Source: Pyrocephalus nanus (lineage: Eukaryota > Chordata > Aves > Passeriformes > Tyrannidae). Taken from it: 64,000 bases of DNA. The translations under genes were made by a program, and so were the position numbers. The notes beneath the pieces were generated by a model. It was not told the DNA's origin. It saw nothing but the letters and a program-made list of their open reading frames with translations, and made no database searches. The first letter of the stretch is position 1. Every line of letters begins with the position of its first letter. The stretch spans positions 13,538,001 through 13,602,000 of the forward strand of contig CM076266.1 of NCBI GenBank assembly GCA_038380795.1, given 5' to 3'. Below, one piece after another: positions 22,995 through 36,771 of the stretch.

Positions 22995-25900
22995 TAAAAA
23001 TGCTTTAGTTGTTTCTGTGCTGGTCATCTTTGAGTTGTGAAAATCTTTTAAAATGTAGTTTTCTACTTCATCTGCTAATTCTTTAAAAAAAAAAAACAAA
23101 CAAAAAAACCACAAAAGAAACCCCGCTCCAAACCAAAGAAAACCCACACAATTACTTCCTGAAAAGAAAACCCAGGAAAAAGGAGGTAGCAATAACTCCA
23201 CTGTTTATTTGTCTTTCATTGCTTTCATTCTGGTTTATTTGAGAGCAAGATCAATCATAAAGTGTTTGTGCTTATGAAAACTGCAGTGTCCCACAGTCTG
23301 TCACTTTTGAAGTCAATTTGTTTATTAAGGGCTGTTCCAACTTTTAAAATATTGTAAACTCAAACATTGCTATTAAGCAGCCTTAGGTCTCTTTTATGGT
23401 CCTTGCTTACTGAGTTACATTCTCTTCCTCTATTAGTACTTTGTCGTGTTCAGACAGCCTACATTGATTCCTTTATTTTGAATATTGTTAATCTTGTTGC
23501 ACATTTTTCATCAAAATAGCTGTCATAAATCTGTCAGCTGTCAGAAATAGAAGTCAGCTTTGAAAACTTTTTAAAATATTGCAATGCGTTTTCATTAAAG
23601 CAAGTTGTCAGCAGAGAACATATTTCTTTTTTTGACACTGTCACACCGCTTTGATGAATGGCACTGGGCAGTATTATATCACTTTATGGCACTGGTTGGG
23701 TACAATACCAGTGCTGCAGATGCAGAATGAGACACCCATGTCTTTCCTATCATCCTGCTGCACCTGTTTTCTCCGCAGACAGGCGATGGAGCATTGGCAC
23801 CGGCAGTAGCTCATGGACATGGGCAGATTTGCATCGGGGGAAACAGATGCAGAGCAGTGGTGCAATTGCTTCTTGTCTTCTTAGAATGACAATGATTGCC
23901 TGACTTATTACAAATGTTGATGCTTGCTGCTATAAAACATTTCACTGAACTCTAGTTCTGTACATGTAAAAATATGTTCATTTATTGAAATATAACGAAT
24001 ATAATGAATTCATTTTTCCTTCTTCTTCCATGCTCCATCTGAAGTTAGGTGGGCTGAATATAGACACTTACATCAGATGCAAATGAATTAAATAACTTTA
24101 GCATTGCCTTTGACTTAATGGCTTGGAGTCAGTATTTAGGCACCTGAACAGCTACATGTGGATTAAGAACAGGGAATTAAACATTTTTTTCCCCTATCAT
24201 ACATCTTAAAAGAATAATAGCTGACATCTACTAATTAGTAAAAATGCTTTAGTCCTTCCAAATCATAAAGTGGTGCTTTAGCAAGCAAATAAACTCTAGT
24301 AAACTATTTAATTCTTGGAATACGGAGCCACCCTTGTTTAACTAGCTTGCGAGTTAAAGGTTTATGTCTGGAGGCAGCAGGGTCCAACCAGAGCAGGGTA
24401 GGTCTTCAGGGCATTTCTGTCTAGTCCTCTGCCTCTTGGCTCTTTCCTCTGTGTTCACATGCTCCGTGTTTTGAGTTGCAATCAAATGCAAAAGAGTTGG
24501 GGGGTATTTGCTAATAATTTAAGGGATTGTTCTGTAAAGATGTTATAGAGCTGCTGTATGATGCTTACTGGTGCAAAGATCAGGATAACAATCTTGTACC
24601 CATTCATCCCCTTCCCCACCCCCTTCCTTTTTATGGCTTCCAAAAACCAACTGTATTTTCATCTGCCAAAATAAAAAAAATAGGCTAATATGTGTATTCT
24701 CACTTTTATTGGGAGGGAAAGTGCTTAACTAACCCCTCTGAAGGTATTGCATTTATCTTATGGAAAGCTCAGGGGTTTCCTTCAGATTTCCATAGGATCT
24801 CCTAGTTACTGTATGGATATTGAATCCAGGTTAAATAAATATTTGAAACTGCTCTTACCTGTTCTTAATCATTTCCAAATGTAACAGCCTGGTGATATAG
24901 AGCCCAGATAGGCTACTTTTAAATTACTCTTGAAGTTGATAGGTATGTATTGATGTACTCAGTGAATTTATGTTTTGGTAACTTGCAGAGATTAACACAT
25001 TAATCTTTTGCTGCATTTTAGTAAACATTTCATGATTCTCAAACCCTGAAGTTGAAAACCTGTTGCATATTTGGACCTTGCTTGCGTTAGCTCATGCTGT
25101 TTAAATCAGCATTTGGGTTGGACTCATAAAATGAAGCAGCTGTATCTCATGCTTTGATCAAACAAAAAAATACTTTTAGGCCTACTGATTTTGATTCAAG
25201 TTTCTTTGTTATAATCCTAAAATTGTACCATAGCAATGATAATCTGAAGAAAAAAGGGGTCCCTTTAAAAAATGCTAGTTTTATTAAGTTCTAAAATGGA
25301 GGCTGAATTTTTAAGTAATTTTAATTTATTTTTCAAGTTATTTGTATTTGTTTTTGACTTCATCTTTCCATCAGGACTTATTTTCTTAATTCCACTGCTA
25401 GAAAGCTGGTTTTACAGAGAGACTGAAGTGAAAAACCATAAGGCTTTCTGTTGCTATTATGGGAATTATTCTTGGAGCCATGACAAAATTAATAAGAAGA
25501 GGAAAAAAAAGCAAAAAGTTTTTTTTATTGGTTTTACCTTCTGCTTCATTATGTGTTTAGTTCAGTAGATAAATCAACAGCAACATCTGTAACACAGTGA
25601 ATTAATTTAATAGAAAAAGTTTGGAAGCAGTAAATTAGTGACATGGCAGTAAACTTCAGTGTAGACAGAATTAAGACAGGACCTTTTTTTTTTTTTTTTT
25701 TTTTAACAGAAACTTTTAAGAGAATAGCTGATTAAAGTAATTAAGAAGTTTCTAGATTTGCAAAAAAGAATTCCCTACAGAATATAAGCATAATATAAAG
25801 AAATCCCAGGGATCTAACTGTGGAAAGAGAGAGGATAGACACGTTTCTCTGGAAGTCAGCAGAACAACTGGAGGACCTCTGGGGAAAACTGATGTTCCGC

Positions 25901-27555
25901 TCCTCCTGTGGCTGGCTGTGTTTTGACTCTGTCACAAACATCCTGTGTGATTCTGGGCAAGTCTGCTTTGGAGAAATTGTTGGTATGGTACACCCTGGTA
26001 ATGAGGAGAAGGAATGTGGCACAGCCAGCTCAGATTTTGTTATACAATACAACTGCTTGTGAGCAGGAGCGGGGTCTGAATTGACAAAGGAACGAACGTG
26101 AAGGAAGACTTTGCAATTGATTGCTCTTCTAAAGTCCTGATGTTTTTATGAATCTGATCTTGTGGGGAGGGTTGACATGTTTTCTAACTCCTATGTTTGT
26201 TAATATAAGTCATATTTCACAACTCTTTTGGGGATACTCTGGTGGACTTAGGATCAAATTTGATATTTCTCACTTGGATTTCTGAAAGATGTTTGAAAAG
26301 GTCTGTCTCCAAAAGCTCTAAAGAAGATTTAACAGCCATGGAATAAGGTAGAAATTTGTCTGTAGCTAAGGAAAAAAAATAAAAATAGGAATAGCAGGGA
26401 AGGGTAAATACCAATGCTTTATTGTCAACAGTAGAAGGTCACCAGCAGTTCTTTTCGGAGATGACTGAGACATGTGCTCTTAGACAGAACTATAAATGAG
26501 CTGTAGAGGGAAGCAGGAGATGGCAAAACTGAGGGATGATCCTAAGCTGTTTAGAGTGGTAGAGACTGGGTCTACCACAGTCTTTCATGTCTGGTTGTCA
26601 GGGGACTGTGTGATGGGCATTACAGTGACTGACAAAACTGAGTTCAGTTAAATACTGAGGCTTTGTAGGGTTTTTTTCTCCTGTTTTCAATTTTATATCT
26701 GAAGTAATGAGCTTTGAGATAGCTGTTAGAACTAAGGATGGAGATCTTGTGCTTACTGTTTAACAAAAATATCTCTGTGCTCAGTAGCATAGGATTGATC
26801 ATGTAATTCTTTTTCTTTTACGTCACAGTTTGATGCTTTGTAAAGCTTACTTCTCTGTGTAGGTTTTCTGTAGAAAAAATTATTTGTCAATGGTACCTGA
26901 GATACATTTAGTTTTCTGTATCAGCATCAATAAATGAATGTGTAGATTGATTATATGTTTGTCTTTAAAAACATAAATCTTACTTTCTACTTTTATACTG
27001 TCAAACTGGCTAGAGCTAGGTATTTTACATGCTGTAGTAAAGGCGTTACTTCTCTGGGTTTACAGTATAGAATGATATCACACTTTCATTAAGTGACTAA
27101 TTTATATAATACTTTTAAATTTATGTTGATATTTACAGTGGAGTGAATTTTCTCACGGCAATTTTAATTTTTTTTCTACTTGTAGTGCATTGTAATTGTT
27201 GTTGATAAGATAGAGAGATGGTCCTGCCATCTAGTGATGTAGCAGCATGGAAATATATTCACTGAATGTAAATACGAGCACTTGTTTGTATTTGGTGTTG
27301 AATGTGATAGGTAGAGTACTTCTTTATCCAGGATATTTACAGTGAGGTCTAAGTGAATAATAAAGGAGGACTACAGTAATTCAATTTTCTTTTTTTTTTA
27401 AGCTTGGAAAAATCTGTAATAGTCTAGGGAATTATATTGGAGTAACTGCACTGGTGACCCCATGGGAAGTACCTCTCTGTCCTTGCTGTCCATTTTGCAC
27501 CCAGTATATTTGCCCCAACCCCAGCAGTTTTCAAAGCCGGGTTGGTTAAGGCCTT
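22995..27555 (+). other. PARD3: PARD3 intron, no gene seen
   Basis: Includes an A/C-rich stretch at 23083-23185 and a poly-T at 25684-25704. The short frames (up to 103 codons, minus, 25741-26052) have no recognisable motifs. No candidate exon was found. Confidence 0.6.
25684..25704. repeat. Poly-T tract
   Basis: Twenty-one T after AGACAGGACC. No element body was identified alongside. Confidence 0.75.
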
Positions 27556-27658
27556 AAGCAATCTGGTCTAGTGAGAAGTGTCCCTGCATATGGCAGGGGG
27601 GATTGGGACTATATGATCTTTAAGGTCCATTCCAACCCCTTAACATTCTATGAATATG
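27556..27658 (+). mobile_element. CR1 LINE 3' end, sense
   Basis: Reads AGCAATCTGGTCTAGTGAGA, GTCCCTGCATATGGCAGGGG, ATATGATCTTTAAGGTCCAT, TCCAACCCCTTAACATTCTA then TGAATATGAT. This is a textbook CR1 3' terminus with its short ATTCTATG-type end. Strongly 5'-truncated. Confidence 0.9.
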
Positions 27659-30600
27659 ATTTCGCCTCATCTGTAGTAGTCAAAACAATTCTTAATATTT
27701 ATAATTTAAAAAATTCTATTAAAACCTTTTCAGACAGTCTGTTTTACCTTGTTCAGGTGCTTGCAAATGTGACAGTAACACCTCAGTCTGCGATGTCCCT
27801 TCCTGAAGGCTGACTGCAACTATTGTGAGGCTCCTCTCCTCATTCTCTGGTGACAGACAGGTTTTGGCTCTGAATCCTGCTTTGAGCAGCAGCTGTAGTT
27901 TGGCTGCCCTGGTCTGTGCTGTGGTGGAACCGTTCTCTGGTTATCAACCACCGAGGGAGCGTAAGCAGATTAGCGAATGGAGCTAAAGTTAGCCTCTGGA
28001 AAAGCCTTGTGTCCAGATGCTGTCAAAGCTCCAGTTTAAAGAAGTGTCTTGGATGTCTGAATGCCCAAATCCCTTGACTTAGACAGACTCCCGACATCTT
28101 ACCCAGTGCTGCGAAGTTGTTTATCAGAAATTATTAAATTGTAGGAGCATGCTTGTTATCTGTGTGTCTGATTCTCTCTCACACCCCTTCCTGGTAGCAA
28201 GCCCAGCCTCAGCCATCCCCGTGGCTCCTCTTACTTGCCTTTGTCCCTTTTGGCAAAGGAGACGAGGAAACCCGTGCAGAGCTGGAAAAAAGCAGTTTCC
28301 ATTAACAGCATGCAATTAAGTGGGGGGTGATGCAGGCCCTGGCTAAAGACTCTTGTCGCTCTGGGCCTTTTCTGTTGGCTTTCCAGTCAGGTTGCCTGTT
28401 TTGTTTTGCTTGAGTTCAGGCCAAAATGAAATGGTATCCAGCTGCCCTAGTTGATATTTAATCTCCTTTGGTGCTTCAACCTCCATGTGTTCCAGGATTA
28501 GATTCCTCTGTTTTGTCTTGTCAAATAAACATCAGCATTTAACGATGTTAGGTGGGTAAGGGCATTATGTGAATAACCTGCTTCTCCATGTTAGCCCTGT
28601 GGCAGTTCACACAGGTAGTGTCAAGGCTGTCACAGGTACTGTACACTCAATTAAACTGGAAAAATTGTTATTTTCCATTGAGTGGGTACAGCTATGCTGA
28701 AACTTGAATGTGTTGAGCTGGTTAGGTTAAATATTTCACTAAATCTACTACAGTTATTTAAATAAAAATTGTTGGAATGAATCATTGCTTCAGATGTTTT
28801 CAACAGCACCTGAAATATGTACATGAAAAAAGCAATATAGAATATGATAGATTTACAGATTAAGAAAGGGATGGCCGTTTATGATATTTTTTGCCCTCTA
28901 AAATTTTAATAATGGCATATTTTTATGTGGAGTTAATGAGCCCTAAAAGTAAATCAGGACTGAAACTTAAGGTCATGTTATTTTTCTTTACTTTTTCAGT
29001 AAGGATTGGGAAGTAGGATAGTGTTTAGCTGCATTTGCGTTTCTCAAGAACATGGTGCAAAGTTAAGTGTTGTAGGGTTTTTATCTCAAATATGTGCTAT
29101 AGTGCATTTTTCCCCTTTTATGTTCCAGTATTTGCCCCTTTAAGGGAATATATACATATATGTATAACTGTGGTTTCTTAAGCTTTGGCAAGTTTTATAC
29201 TGTAGAAATTGTATGTGGGGTTCACTGCATACTGTGCATTAAATACTTCTATATAGATAGTTTGCTTTGCAGCATAAAACAGTAAGTGCTTTGAGATCTG
29301 TCACTGAAAGATTCTGAGTAGAAAATGGATACTGAGATGACAATAAGATGTGATTTGTTATGGCATTGAATATTATACATTACTGTAACAATTACCAAAA
29401 TCTCTCTCACTCCATTTATTCCAGAGGAAATTCTTTTGTTGATAAGAACAGCTTTTATTCAAAGTAGAGAATTTTGCACACTTCTTAGCACTGCTTTTGT
29501 GGTAAAGATTAACCGATAGGTCATAATTGGATCTTTTATGTTGAGTGCATTCCTACATTTGAAGAATGGTGGGAAAAACTTCGATCCTGCCATTGCAGGG
29601 ACATGTCTGCCCTAACAGTGCAACTCCAAAGAACAGATCCTAATCTGAAATTTATGTATGTGTGCTGGTTTATGTCTGTGTACACACAGGAGAGTGTTGC
29701 ATCTTACTTGAGTAGAGAGAGCTTCAATCCTGCTAGAGTTTGTGGGAGGTTCGTTGTCCAAAATTCACCTGCAAATGTATCTTGGTTGAGTTAGGAACTG
29801 TACCTGTGGCATTAACATATGGGCCTTTTTTGGCTCTTTTTGCAAAAGGCAAACCTTGACTTTAGCAAGGTCTTGGGTGTTATTTTCTGACCCTTTGTGG
29901 TTTAAATAACAGGTAAGGTGTACAAATTGTATGAAAATTAACGTGGCCTATATTTTTTGGCAAGCCTGAAAGCTCTCTATAAAGCCCCTTTTTCGCAGCA
30001 TATTTGCTATGGGTGGGTGAGCATAAGCTTGGTGCTCTCACAGCTGTTCTGTAGCACCTGGTTTGAAACCTGAGCATGTGCCACTGCCAGGGAGGTGGCA
30101 GTCAGGGCAGCAGAGAGCTGCTCTGGCCTTTTCAGGCTTCTGCAGCCCAGAGTTATTGTTCATAATGAAGATTCTGTTCTCAGCATGGGTGTCATTAATG
30201 GGAGAAACAATTTGAAAATGAACTACAGACAGGTACAGGTCGTTGTAGCCAGGTGCTTAATTATTGTCATTAGGAAGCATTAGGAAGTTCCTGGTGTGCA
30301 CTTTTAGAAATGTAACAGTGAGTGAACCTCTTTAGATTTTGATGGATTTGTCCATTGTATTAAAGGATGATTAAAATGATTAGATGTGCAGTGTTGAAGT
30401 ATTAATTTTTTGAACATATTTATCAAGAAGAGGTAATAATTATAGTGTACTTGATAATGTTATATACATCACACTCCTTTTAGCTGATTTTTTTTCCCTG
30501 CAACTGTGCCAGATTTTAATTAACATATTTGAAAACAAGTATGAAAACTTGTGCATTTATAATTAAATCTTCAATATCATTATTATTATTGTGCTTTCAA

Positions 30601-33600
30601 AAAGGTGTATTTAGCATACAAAAATGGCCTAGAATTACAGTGAGCTATAATCATCCTCACGAAAGTACTGGGGTTATATGTGAAGCAGATGGCACTTCTT
30701 TTTATTGGGGGGAAAAAAGAAGCAGCCTGGATAAAAACAAACTTTTCTGTGTGGACTCAGGGCTTTGTTATAAAATGATTCAGATTGAACAAGGTGCTTT
30801 CCACAGAGGTTCACTGAGAATAACCTGCTCATTGCTCCCTATGAATGCTTTGGGCCCAGAAAACGTTCTCATTTCCATCTTGCATTTAAAAACAAGACAT
30901 CTGTATTTGCCGTTCTGTTTACTTTCCTGTTTCAGAGTAGAATGGAAGAACGTGGAGACACGAGCTACCTCTTGTGTTCAATCTCTTTAATTACACTTGG
31001 GGGCTTTTTCTGTGGTGTTCTTTTTGGTTCCCCTGCCTCCGTGCCCAGGAAGGCTGGGAAATCACTTGTGTCAATTTGTAGATTTCAAATACTTTTCCGA
31101 AAGATTAAAAATAGTAACAGCAGTGTTTTGCTATTATGCAGAAAGGTAGATGAGGCTGTATTTCTACCTGTATGCCTTTTACTGAGGTATGTATATTTCT
31201 TTTGAAGACCTCATTATGGAAGAGCTGGTCTTCATTTTGCATTGGTAAAAATTAGTAGATGTTAAGGAAAATTAAAGATCTGAATTTACTAAGGTTTTTT
31301 GTTGTGTTTTTGTTTTGTTTGTTTGTTTTTACTTTCTATTAAAATGTTGCAAAATCTGTAACTTATTCAGATACATGTAAGCCAGTGTAAATGAAGATGG
31401 ATAAAATAACCATAGGTGTGGTTTTAAGGCATGCAATTTTTAGTGTTTATTCAATAGATAACAAAAAGTATATTACAAATATCAACAAATGAATGACTGA
31501 TGGATCATTTTTTCCCTAGACATTTGGGAAATCTTTGTTATATTTAAAAATTGTTTAGGGAGAATCTGGCCTGCCAATTGGTAATATCAGTGCACTATTT
31601 TGTCTTAAAGGATTCAAATGTGATTAATTTCTATAAAAGGAACACATAATGCTGCAAGCTTTTACAACATATAGTATGATCTAAGCTATTAAAATCAGAT
31701 CATTACTTGAAAATTCAATTTTCTCTTTTCTCTTTAGGAAGATGCTGTTATAGGGTAGGGCTCTTCAACCTACTTGATTTCTGGACTCCTAGACATTTTC
31801 CAATGATACCCTTTATTAATTTCTGAATCACTTCTTTCTACGTTTTCCCTTACTCCAACCATTAGAGACATATCAGATATACAAATCTATTTTGAATCTT
31901 AAATTAAGAGAAAAGAATTAGAATTTTTGGAGTACAAAGATTACTAATTCCGAATCATTTTGGGTGATAACAGTATCATTGCAAAGGTAATTTTGTATTT
32001 ATCTCTTTAATCAGCCAGTTTAAAAATTAAAAATACTTCTTTAATTATAAATTAGTTGTCAGTAGATAAACAAGGTACACAAGCATTACTGGTGTCAAGT
32101 GCAAATTAATTGCTTGAATTCCAGCACTGTACTTGGTGCAAACCAGTAAAGCTGCAGATTTGCAAAAGTGTCTAAACAAATATCTGAGGGTATGGTGGTG
32201 TGACTTAAAACTTCCCCCTGCAACTGTAGAGTACCACCTTGTAGAAGGAGGGAAATGTTCTGCTGTTTGCATAAGTGTTACATCTGGGGACTTCTGTCCA
32301 GCTTTTGTTCATGCACGGGTGTGCAAACATGGAGATGGGCTTTCTGTAACTCAGTAACTCTGTGATGTTTTTTCAGTGGATATCTAGTATCAGCTGTAAA
32401 TAGGAATGTGAAATATTAACAATGTACAGAAAATGTCACAAGTATAGGGACTTCTGAGTGCTTGACTTCAGTCTCCTCCATGATGATTTAATATGCTTTA
32501 AACACAGAAATTCTTGTTTGTGTGTAATATTAACTTCTCAGATATTAAAAGCTGTCCTTATCAATCAGTTCAGTCTCCCTTTTTCTTGGAATTTTTGCTC
32601 TTGGATGCTTTTGCTTTCTTGTTACTGACAAGTAGCTGAAGAAGACTTTTTATTTTCTTATAGTTTTCTTGAGCCCTGAAATGTTTTTGTTACCTGTATT
32701 GTGGCAGAACTGAAGTGCAAAATATTTCAGCTGGGTCTTTTCTTCCTGTGCATTTTAAAACATCGAAAATGCTTGTAGAGAGGCACAAGGAAGGGTTTGT
32801 TTCCTGTTTCAGTAAACAGTTTGTTAAGCAGAGTATTCATTGATTAAGGGATCTTCCTTCTAGTTTCTTTATTTCTGACAGTATTTTATATGTGTCATGG
32901 ATTTATATATTTCGTGTTCCATTGGAAAAATACTTTAAGTGTTATTTTTCTAAATACAAATGCACTTTTTTCCCTTATGTTGTCACAACAGATAGTGAAC
33001 CCAGATGCCACTCCTCAGGAGTTATGATTTTCTGGTAGGATGTACCCTTGGTTTGTGTTGCACAGTTCAGCTGAGGGTGCCAAGTGGATGAGCTGGCTCA
33101 CTTGTTAGCTTTGTCTGGATACAGTTTGCTTCTGGGTTTCCCACAATTTGTCATGTGTGTGCAAGTTTTGTAGTTTATTTGTGCCCAAAATCCAGTGCAG
33201 ATCCCTTGTGAGACTTGTGTGTGGACATTTATTTAGATGAGAGGAAAAGGGCTTAACACTTGCTTTCAGCTGAGATGTAGAAGCAGTGAGATTTCCGTTG
33301 GTGTTCTTGCCCAGACTCTGGCAGGGCAGGACAGAGATGCCTCATGGACTGACCAAATCATGCAACCGCTGGTATTAACACCAGTTTTTCAGTATGTCCA
33401 TTTTCAAATATACTCATTTTCAAACATCTACATTTTCAAATTTTTATTCACAGTGAAAGTTTACATTTGAACATGGTTGGGTGTTTGTTTAAATACACTG
33501 AGTTGCAGCCTTAGGTTTTCCTTCATTTAAGACCTTCACTCAGGTTTTATTTTGATATGTTAGGTATCTTGGTCTAAATCGAAGGGAATGAACTTGGTGG

Positions 33601-34500
33601 CTGCTGCATCCATGTGCCTCTGGTAGGGAGGCTGCTGGCCAAGGCTTGGAGATAGCATTTATGTTCCAATGAATCTGACTGTCTCCAGTAAATGGTGCTT
33701 ATCTCAAAGCAACATTTTTTCTCTGGAATGTAGTACTTTTAGTGCTGGACAAGTAGGTAAAGTGACTTGAAGGGGAGAGAGATATTTCACTGTTGTTTTT
33801 AGGAAGCTACTGGTGCTGCTTTTTTCTTTTCCCCCACTTTAAAATGTTTTATCTAATTCAGGATGTTTCAAGTTATTATTTTAGACAGTCGCTTAAATAA
33901 AAATAAACAATTTAAAATACATCATTAAAAGTATGTTATGCCCCAAATGGAGTCAATGATGTGTCCCACGGGACCAGAAAATGAACCTTAGAATATTATG
34001 GACAATTTAAAATGGGCAGATTTAATTATAGCAGGAGTGTGCAATTACCGAATGAGGTATGAGAGACATGGGAAATGTTCCCATCTAAATAATGACCAGA
34101 ATATGCTTGTTCTAATAATATTCCATAACACATTTAGGGCCCTAGGATTACAACACTTTCAGGTTATTAGAAGACGATGATAATAGTGTGTTTTATTGCC
34201 AAATTACTACCATATTCTCTGAGGTATGAAGTGATATTAATGACCATTTTCAATAAGGAATAGCATTTTGCAACATCAGTAGCATTTAACCATATTAAAA
34301 TATGTTGTGTTGTGCAGTAAAGCCCTGGGGTATAGAGATGAAAACTAAAGAGTTTAATTTTGAGATGCAATTGGGAAATTATTTGGACATTCAAAAAAGC
34401 TTTAGGGTACAAATACATTAATGAAGTATCTTTTTTAACTATTTGCAATAAATAAAAAGATGCATGTATATTACCTAGTTGTAATTTTGGTTTATAAAAA
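27659..34500 (+). other. PARD3: PARD3 intron, no gene seen
   Basis: 27830-28340 and 30060-30140 are locally GC-richer but have no recognised content. The longest frame in the window, 153 codons at 30529-30990, lacks motifs and a family match. 33940-34210 is unusually free of simple repeats and could be a conserved non-coding element, but conservation cannot be read from one sequence. Confidence 0.55.
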
Positions 34501-36748
34501 TGTTAAAATTGGTGCATGACCTACATTCTGTTTAGTGTGCTATATAAAATTTCAATTATCTACATGTCTGCTAAATCTACAAATGAACCAATAAAAGAGA
34601 AAATTAGTTCATATATGTAAATGAATGCTGGTTGGAATGCATATTAAAAATATTTTTCATGAAGGAGGAAGCTTTATAGAATAGGTGACAAGATAACATT
34701 CAGTTTCTCTAGTAGCATATTCTCTTAATGAGGAACTGTGTTCAAACAATTTACCAACAGCCATTCTTTACAGATTTGTGTGCCTCTTTATCTGTAAATA
34801 TTGCAGTATTTGTTTTGCCAAGGTCAGATGCTCAGACTTGGTGACATTATTGTCATTGATCTAATCAACTGTAACTCTCATACCATCTGGTTAAGTTATT
34901 ATGTTAATTCCAAGTAAGTAAGTTAATTCCAGTCACTCACAACTGCCAAAGATGGGCAATTTTATGATGTCAAAATATGCTTCTGAAGCTAAATAAACCC
35001 TCTGTACATCTTGTGTGCTATGGAATGTTGTAAAAACTAAAGATGTATTTTCCTGTGAGAGCATCACTTTCATTTGCGTAAAACAAATCTGAGTTTTATT
35101 TAGAGTCATAAAAATAAGGAAATCATATTGTGGTTTTATAGTCACTGTAAAATACCATAAAATATTTTCAAGTTACCATCTTGCTGTTGAGTCGACAATT
35201 GAAGAGTTGCATGTGATATGTATTCTAAGTGTGTGTGATATTTTATACTATACAAACACTGTTAAATGGGTGCAACAGGGTACATTTAGGATTGGTTTGC
35301 AGCCACAACCTTGTATTTAATGTCAGATGTGGAACTGTCAGAATTACAAAGCTTGACATGAGTCTGTATAGAAATAATTGGAGGAACTTGCTATCTGTTG
35401 ACTTAGAGCTTTAGTTCTGCTTAAAGATAATGAAAGTTAAATCTGTGCTTTAATTCTGTACTAGATCATGGGAGCTTCAGTGCTTTTCTCCTTTAATGTA
35501 CAAAGATCCTGATTTGAGTGCTGAAAATTCAAGAAATTCAATTTTAGAAATCCTTGGAATATGTTCAAAGTTCATCATGAGAGTATCGTTCTTCTGATAT
35601 GAGAATGTGTCTTCATTAACTGAAGCATTCAAGGTTTAAGCAATAACCTGTGTTGTGAAACTTGAGATTAAAATCACCAGAATTTGGTGAAATGTTAAAG
35701 ACTGAAAATCATCAAATTTTAGTTAGGACTTGAGTGTGTCTTGGTTCAGCTCCCAATTTCATGTGAATCTTTTTTTGCCATATTGTTTTGAAATGGTCAG
35801 TTTGTGGCTCTTACACAACTTGGGACTACCCCAGCTGTTGTTCTATTTCTTATCTCACAATTATTCTGTTATTCTACGATTAAAATAAAAAGTCTTGTTC
35901 TAGTCATAAACAGAAACTTAGTTAGATTATGTCAGATAAGAAAATCTGGAGTCCCACGAGTCTTCATGGCTTTAGAGCCATAGGGCACTGAAGAGATGCT
36001 GTCTGGTAGCTTTGATATTGGAGCCATTGTGTTTAAATGAACAGTTATCTGAACCTCTCTCAGGGAAGGATTAGTGTTTGGTAGCACAGTATGCAAATTA
36101 CCTGCTTGGTAACATGGCATGTAATACAGTTTGAGATGGAGTTCCAACTAGTCCAGTTTTATACGTAATAACTTAAAAGCAATATAGAGACTTAAATATT
36201 ATGCTATTTCTGTTGGTCTCAGAGTTTAATATGGTGTATTTGACTGGATACTGTTCAAATAAAGTCATATGGGGGTGCACGTGTGGATTAAATGACTCTT
36301 GTAAGCAGTGATAATAACTTGATATTGGTAAACACTGATGAATCCAAAGTGTGTGTTTTCTGGTGGCAGAACCAAGCGGATGAGCTCTTTTTTGCCATTC
36401 TGTATTCAGAACTGCAGTCACCTGCCATGCTGGAGAAAAGGAGGGACGTGTGGGCTTGTCCTCTTCAGCTGATGGGCTGTGCTCCTTTGGCAACACTCCC
36501 TGGTGGGGATGTCCTAGTTTTTGATATTCTCTATTGGCACAAAGAAAGTTCTGAGCAGTGATGACTGGGGAGTGCAAAGTGCTGTTCATTTTGTAAATTG
36601 GCAATTAATGGCAATATTGCCAATGCGTGCTATATTTTCCTTCACTTGTGGCTTATAGAAATGGTATCAAGTTTGATACATCATTTTGTAAATTTTTTTT
36701 TTTCAAATAAGAGCCTCGGTCATCATTTAGTGATGTAGTGGGTATTTA

Positions 36749-36771
36749 TATATATGTGTGTGTGTGTATGT
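36749..36771. repeat. TA/TG dinucleotide repeat
   Basis: Short alternating TATATATG then TGTGTGTG run. Confidence 0.8.

Noticed and set aside
30529..30990. Longest open frame in the window (153 codons, plus strand)
   Set aside because: By rough stop-codon expectation about one frame this long should occur by chance in six frames of 64 kb of AT-rich DNA. It shows no motif, family or splice context.
36173..36604. 143-codon minus-strand frame facing an 89-codon plus-strand frame
   Set aside because: Neither has a recognisable motif. Opposed open frames in one region usually mean biased composition.
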